The notes beneath the pieces are model-generated. The model made no database searches and was not told where the DNA came from. It saw nothing but the letters and a program-made list of their open reading frames with translations. Shown here in pieces: positions 12,680 through 16,162 of a stretch of DNA of 16,162 nt. Position 1 is the first letter of the stretch; the number at the start of each line of letters is the position of its first letter. The DNA comes from a bacterium (GTDB lineage: Bacteria; Desulfobacterota; UBA8473). The stretch is from NCBI GenBank assembly GCA_009773075.1, contig WOUX01000068.1, positions 1 through 16,162 of the forward strand, given 5' to 3'. A program made the position numbers and the translations under genes.

Positions 12680-13447
12680 ATGATTGATATTCAAAACCAG
12701 ATTGACCATCGGAATATAGAGATTGAGAAAGTCGGTGTTAAAAATATCAAATACCCGATCATCGTTTTAGATCGGAAGAATAAGACTCAACATACAATAG
12801 CAAACATCAATATGTATGTAAGCCTTCCCCATCATTTCAAGGGTACCCACATGAGCAGATTTATTGAGATACTGAATGAGTACAGGGGAAGGATAAACAT
12901 AAAAACCCTTTTTACCATCATTGACGAGATGAAAGAAAAGCTCAATGCCAAATCTGCTCACCTGGAGATAGAATTTCCCTATTTTATAGAGAAAAGGGCT
13001 CCTGTTTCTAAAGCAAAGGGCCTGATGGAATACACCTGCAAATTTTGTGCATCCCACAACGAAGAGAGAGATTTATATATTCAGGTGGACGTCCCCATCA
13101 CCACCTTATGCCCCTGCTCTAAAGAAATTAGCCAGGATGGCGCCCATAACCAGAGGGGTAAAGCATCAGTTAAACTGCGTTTCGAAAAATTTCTCTGGAT
13201 TGAAGATATTATAAAATATGTTGAGGAGTCAGCGAGTAGCGAAGTCTACTCCCTTCTTAAGAGATCCGATGAAAAATTTGTTACAGAAAAGGCATATTCA
13301 AATCCTATGTTTGTTGAAGACGTGGTCAGGAACGTAGCCTCTAGGCTCGATGCCGATACAAATATTACCTGGTTTAGTGTGGAGGCAGAAAACTTTGAGA
13401 GCATTCACAACCATAATGCCTATGCGTTTGTAGAAAAGAAGGTTTGA
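12680..13447 (+). CDS. folE2: GTP cyclohydrolase IB
   Basis: A 255-residue protein of the FolE2/MptA family (tunnel fold), which converts GTP to 7,8-dihydroneopterin triphosphate, the first step for both folate and queuosine. Family blocks are FKGTHMSRF (about residues 53-61), the metal-binding Cys region TTLCPCSKEIS (C144, C146), GAHNQRG (H156) and the end motif ESIHNHNAYA. Unlike the zinc enzyme FolE, this form can use other divalent metals and is often under zinc control; no Zur-like site is evident here. It overlaps nothing, sits 15 bases after queD and 44 bases before apgM. Confidence 0.95.
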   Translation: MIDIQNQIDHRNIEIEKVGVKNIKYPIIVLDRKNKTQHTIANINMYVSLPHHFKGTHMSRFIEILNEYRGRINIKTLFTIIDEMKEKLNAKSAHLEIEFPYFIEKRAPVSKAKGLMEYTCKFCASHNEERDLYIQVDVPITTLCPCSKEISQDGAHNQRGKASVKLRFEKFLWIEDIIKYVEESASSEVYSLLKRSDEKFVTEKAYSNPMFVEDVVRNVASRLDADTNITWFSVEAENFESIHNHNAYAFVEKKV

Positions 13448-13468
13448 TGGCTTCGTAAAAAGTCCATC
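13445..13468. repeat. Short hairpin repeat, TGATGGCTT type
   Basis: TGATGGCTTCGTAAAAAGTC begins at the folE2 stop and continues to CCATC; GATGG(C)TT pairs with AAGTCCATC with one bulge. It resembles 6181-6200. I recall similar short intergenic sequences from related genomes but cannot verify that here. Confidence 0.35.
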
Positions 13469-13491
13469 AGCTTTGAACTGGGGAGAAATAA

Positions 13492-14703
13492 ATGCTTTCA
13501 CCTGATCTTCTTGAAAAACTGGTAATAAAAAATGACACTAAAATAGTGTATCTCATTTTAGATGGAGTCGGCGGACTAGAAGTGGAAGGGAAAGGGGGAA
13601 CTGAACTGCAGGTTGCCCATACACCCAACCTTGATGAATTGGCTAAAAACTCTATCTGCGGTTTATTGGACCCTGTTGCCCCAGGAATCACCCCTGGAAG
13701 TGGTCCCTCTCATTTCGCCCTCTTCGGGTATGACCCTTTTAAAAGCAATATCGGAAGGGGAGTCCTAGAGGCCTCTGGAATAGCTTTTCCTTTAACACCC
13801 CGAGATGTGGTAGCCCGGATAAACTATGCAACTATAGACAAAGAAGGGAGAATCATTGACCGTAGAGCCGGCAGAATAACCAATTCTGAGAACAATAGGA
13901 TCTGTGCAAAACTCAGGAAAAACATCAACCTTGGTTCTAATATCGAGGTTTTTGTTGAACCAGTCAAAGAACACAGGGCAGTATTGGTATTAAGGGGAGA
14001 CGGTCTTGAAGGAGACATAGATGATACGGACCCTCAACAGGTTGGATTATTTCCTCTAGAACCCAGGGCCAATAATTCCGAATCAAAGGCAACGGCTAAG
14101 TTAGTCTCGGATTTTCTGTACCAGGCCAAATCAATCCTGGCTGATGAAAAGAAGGCCAATATGATCCTCCTCAGGGGATTTGCCAGGCACAGGGTCTACC
14201 CTTCTTTAGAAACAAGGTTTGGCCTGAAGTCTCTTGCCATAACTACCTATCCTATGTATAAAGGGATAGCGCGATTGCTGGGAATGACCATTCTTCCCTC
14301 TCTGGAGAACCTTGAAGATGAATTTAAGGCATTGAAAGATCAGTATAACAACTATGATTTTTTCTATCTACACATCAAACAGACCGATTCCCGGGGAGAA
14401 GATGGGGATTTTGATGCCAAGGTGAAGGTGATTGAAGAGGTTGATGGCTTTTTACCACAAATAACCGAACTAAACCCTGATGTACTAGTGGTAACCGGCG
14501 ACCATTCTACCCCTGCAAAGTGGGGTGGTCATAGCTGGCATCCCCTTCCAGTAATACTGAATTCTAAGTTTTGTCGGGTTGATCAGGTGACAAGATTCGA
14601 TGAGATAAGCTGTATCCAGGGAGGTTTAGGCCGCCAGGCCACCGTTAATCTTATGACCATTGTACTCGCCAATGCGGGACGTCTTGCAAAGTTTGGGGCG
14701 TGA
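13492..14703 (+). CDS. apgM: 2,3-bisphosphoglycerate-independent phosphoglycerate mutase, archaeal type
   Basis: A 403-residue alkaline-phosphatase-superfamily enzyme that interconverts 3- and 2-phosphoglycerate. It has LILDGVGG (metal Asp, D24), the nucleophile Ser in TPGSGPSHFALFGYDP (probably S70), RINYATID and a C-terminal metal cluster in DHSTPAKWGGHSWHPLP. Length and motifs fit ApgM, not the longer GpmI (about 510 residues). The ATG at 13492 has GGGGAG 6 bases upstream. It is the last gene of the plus-strand run; no clear terminator follows before the convergent transporter gene. Confidence 0.93.
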   Translation: MLSPDLLEKLVIKNDTKIVYLILDGVGGLEVEGKGGTELQVAHTPNLDELAKNSICGLLDPVAPGITPGSGPSHFALFGYDPFKSNIGRGVLEASGIAFPLTPRDVVARINYATIDKEGRIIDRRAGRITNSENNRICAKLRKNINLGSNIEVFVEPVKEHRAVLVLRGDGLEGDIDDTDPQQVGLFPLEPRANNSESKATAKLVSDFLYQAKSILADEKKANMILLRGFARHRVYPSLETRFGLKSLAITTYPMYKGIARLLGMTILPSLENLEDEFKALKDQYNNYDFFYLHIKQTDSRGEDGDFDAKVKVIEEVDGFLPQITELNPDVLVVTGDHSTPAKWGGHSWHPLPVILNSKFCRVDQVTRFDEISCIQGGLGRQATVNLMTIVLANAGRLAKFGA

Positions 14704-14853
14704 GTTCCCTGCTTTCACTCTATAGACAGTCCTGAAGATTGTACCACTTGGATCAACTCCTTCAACGATTCTGTCCCACATCATATGGATAGTCTCCATT
14801 AATGCTAACGCACCTAGGTAAGCTATTTGCGGTAGGTACAGTAGAGAAGTGGC

Positions 14854-16146
14854 TTACCAGCCAGCTTCTCCATCCCTTGATGTGGAAACCCTTTTCTTCG
14901 GTGGCTTCAGAAACAGGGCCAGAGCTCCGGCAATGAGAGAAGCGATACCTGCTATTAAAAAGGCTACAGTGTAACTTCCTGTTTTATCATAGATGAATCC
15001 GGCAACAATAGGGGCCTCAGCACTGCCAAATATTGCCAAACCATGGCAAAGGCCTATGAGGGAAGCCAGAGAAGTGCTTCCAAAGAAGAAGCCAACTATA
15101 CCGGGAAGTTGTGGTACCCTGGCTCCATAGAAGAGGCCATAGGTTATAACAAATACATAGAGCATCCAGACATTATGGATCACCGATGCGCCGCTGAGAA
15201 AACAAGACAAAGCCATGCCTTTGGTCCACCCAAACCTTTCTGCAATGGCACCCCCCATCAGTCGTCCGGCGATGCTGGTAGCACCGATAAGCCCCAAGGC
15301 TCCAGCAGCTACCCCCTCAGAGATGCCCATGTCGATAGCGTGAGGAACGATATGAGTCGCAAGCATGTATATTGGGAAAAGGGCGAACATATATAAGACG
15401 ACCAGGCCCCAGAAAGTCTTTGTTCTTATCGCCTCACCAAACCCCCACTCTATTGCGGTTGATACCATGGTGTTATACTTAGTTGAATCATGACCTATCT
15501 TTTCTTGTTTGGCCATATTGGGAGCTGACTCTTCTGCTCCGTAAGGTTTCAGCCCCTTCTTTTCCGGGTCAAGCACCATTACTGTTGATACTACGGTAAG
15601 GACAAGCCAACTAAGAATTCCAAGGATAATATAGCTCTTTCGCCAGCCGTACGTAAAGATAAGATGGTTTATTATCGGGGCGAAGATCAAGGCTCCCAGC
15701 CCGATCCCGGTAGTAACCACCGCTAAGGTCAAGCCCCTTCTTTTTATAAACCAACGCTGCACTGTGGACGTGGGCAGGACCCAGGTAGCCCCTGACCCTA
15801 AAGCTGCTATAATGTAAAATAGGTATAATTGGAAGATAGAATTGACTTGGCTGCACAGGGAATAACCAAGGCCGATGAGCACAGCAGACCCAGCAAGGAC
15901 CACCTTAGGTCCGTATCGATCGATCAGGCGGCCCAAAAGGATAGAGGAAAAAGCAAATGCCCACAGATGAACCATGCTCACCGATGAGGTCAGTGCCCGA
16001 CTCCAGCCAAACTCCTCCAACAGTGGCTTGAAAAATATACCGAAGGAATAGAATAGCCCACCTACCATAGTGGTAGTGAGGAAGCATGCTCCTAGAATTA
16101 ACCAACCGTAGAAGAACCTTGGTTCCCTTTTGTTATTGGTAGACAA
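14854..16146 (-). CDS. MFS transporter, oxalate/formate antiporter type
   Basis: A 430-residue integral membrane protein with about 12 helices in two halves, joined by a hydrophilic loop near residues 195-235. The start FFYGWLILGACFLTT and FGIFFKPLLEEFGWSRA, with GRLIDRYGPK after helix 2, mark the OFA (oxalate:formate antiporter)/monocarboxylate-like subgroup of the major facilitator superfamily. GRLMGGAIAERFG repeats the loop motif in the second half. The likely substrate is a small carboxylate, but the exact one is unknown. The start is TTG at 16146, preceded by a strong GAGGAGGT site at 16152-16159; no better start lies nearby. Convergent with apgM. Confidence 0.88.
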   Translation of the reverse strand: MSTNNKREPRFFYGWLILGACFLTTTMVGGLFYSFGIFFKPLLEEFGWSRALTSSVSMVHLWAFAFSSILLGRLIDRYGPKVVLAGSAVLIGLGYSLCSQVNSIFQLYLFYIIAALGSGATWVLPTSTVQRWFIKRRGLTLAVVTTGIGLGALIFAPIINHLIFTYGWRKSYIILGILSWLVLTVVSTVMVLDPEKKGLKPYGAEESAPNMAKQEKIGHDSTKYNTMVSTAIEWGFGEAIRTKTFWGLVVLYMFALFPIYMLATHIVPHAIDMGISEGVAAGALGLIGATSIAGRLMGGAIAERFGWTKGMALSCFLSGASVIHNVWMLYVFVITYGLFYGARVPQLPGIVGFFFGSTSLASLIGLCHGLAIFGSAEAPIVAGFIYDKTGSYTVAFLIAGIASLIAGALALFLKPPKKRVSTSRDGEAGW

Positions 16147-16162
16147 AATTATACCTCCTCAA

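Noticed and set aside
15043..15396. Plus-strand open frame inside the MFS gene
   Set aside because: It is antisense to a clear 12-helix transporter and has no ribosome site or known motif.

Overview
The window (about 16.2 kb, AT-rich, no rRNA, tRNA or CRISPR seen) looks like the chromosome of an anaerobic Gram-negative bacterium. The closest overall feel is Desulfobacterota/Deltaproteobacteria. This is inferred from gene content (archaeal-type phosphoglycerate mutase, FolE2 with a QueD-like protein, a MenB/BadI-type hydratase, an oxalate/formate-type MFS carrier) and from RAYT transposase debris and toxin-antitoxin clutter. No taxonomic marker is present, so the placement is only a guess.

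Accessory region, 1-4850. It opens with a 69-bp palindromic promoter element whose near-identical second copy lies at 2963-3030. Between the copies sit a DUF4258 / YgiT-type zinc-finger pair, a two-pore-helix-type K+ channel, an apparently leaderless ArsR repressor, a cysteine-rich 54-residue protein and a probably truncated DGC-type zinc-binding protein. Two C-terminal scraps of a RAYT (IS200-like) transposase and a REP-like hairpin are interspersed. The second palindromic promoter drives, apparently without a leader, an AAA ATPase with a DUF4143/nuclease-like C-terminus. After it comes a 51-residue partner protein overlapping a minimal nucleotidyltransferase that is broken by a 2-base loss exactly at its catalytic Asp motif.

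Housekeeping region, 4865-14703. trmO (tRNA t6A37 methylation) is convergent with TatD and a histidine phosphatase on the minus strand. A well-formed divergent promoter pair follows. Its plus-strand side drives a single crotonase-fold gene of the MenB/BadI type, which ends in a hairpin terminator. Next is a tightly spaced plus-strand run: rhomboid protease, trpF, trpB, trpA, a cAMP-phosphodiesterase-like metallo-beta-lactamase-fold hydrolase, a QueD/PTPS protein, folE2 and apgM. The trp genes complete the tail of tryptophan synthesis (trpE, G, D and C are not in the window). folE2 plus the PTPS protein supply pterin precursors, and the motif CEGLHGH in the latter suggests it could serve both queuosine and folate synthesis.

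Right end, 14704-16146. A 12-helix MFS carrier of the oxalate/formate antiporter type lies on the minus strand, convergent with apgM.

Most unusual items: the duplicated palindromic, leaderless promoter shared by a toxin-antitoxin-like operon and an AAA/DUF4143 gene; the leaderless ArsR with a perfect 18-bp palindrome ahead of a Cys-rich micro-protein; and the dual-signature PTPS next to folE2.
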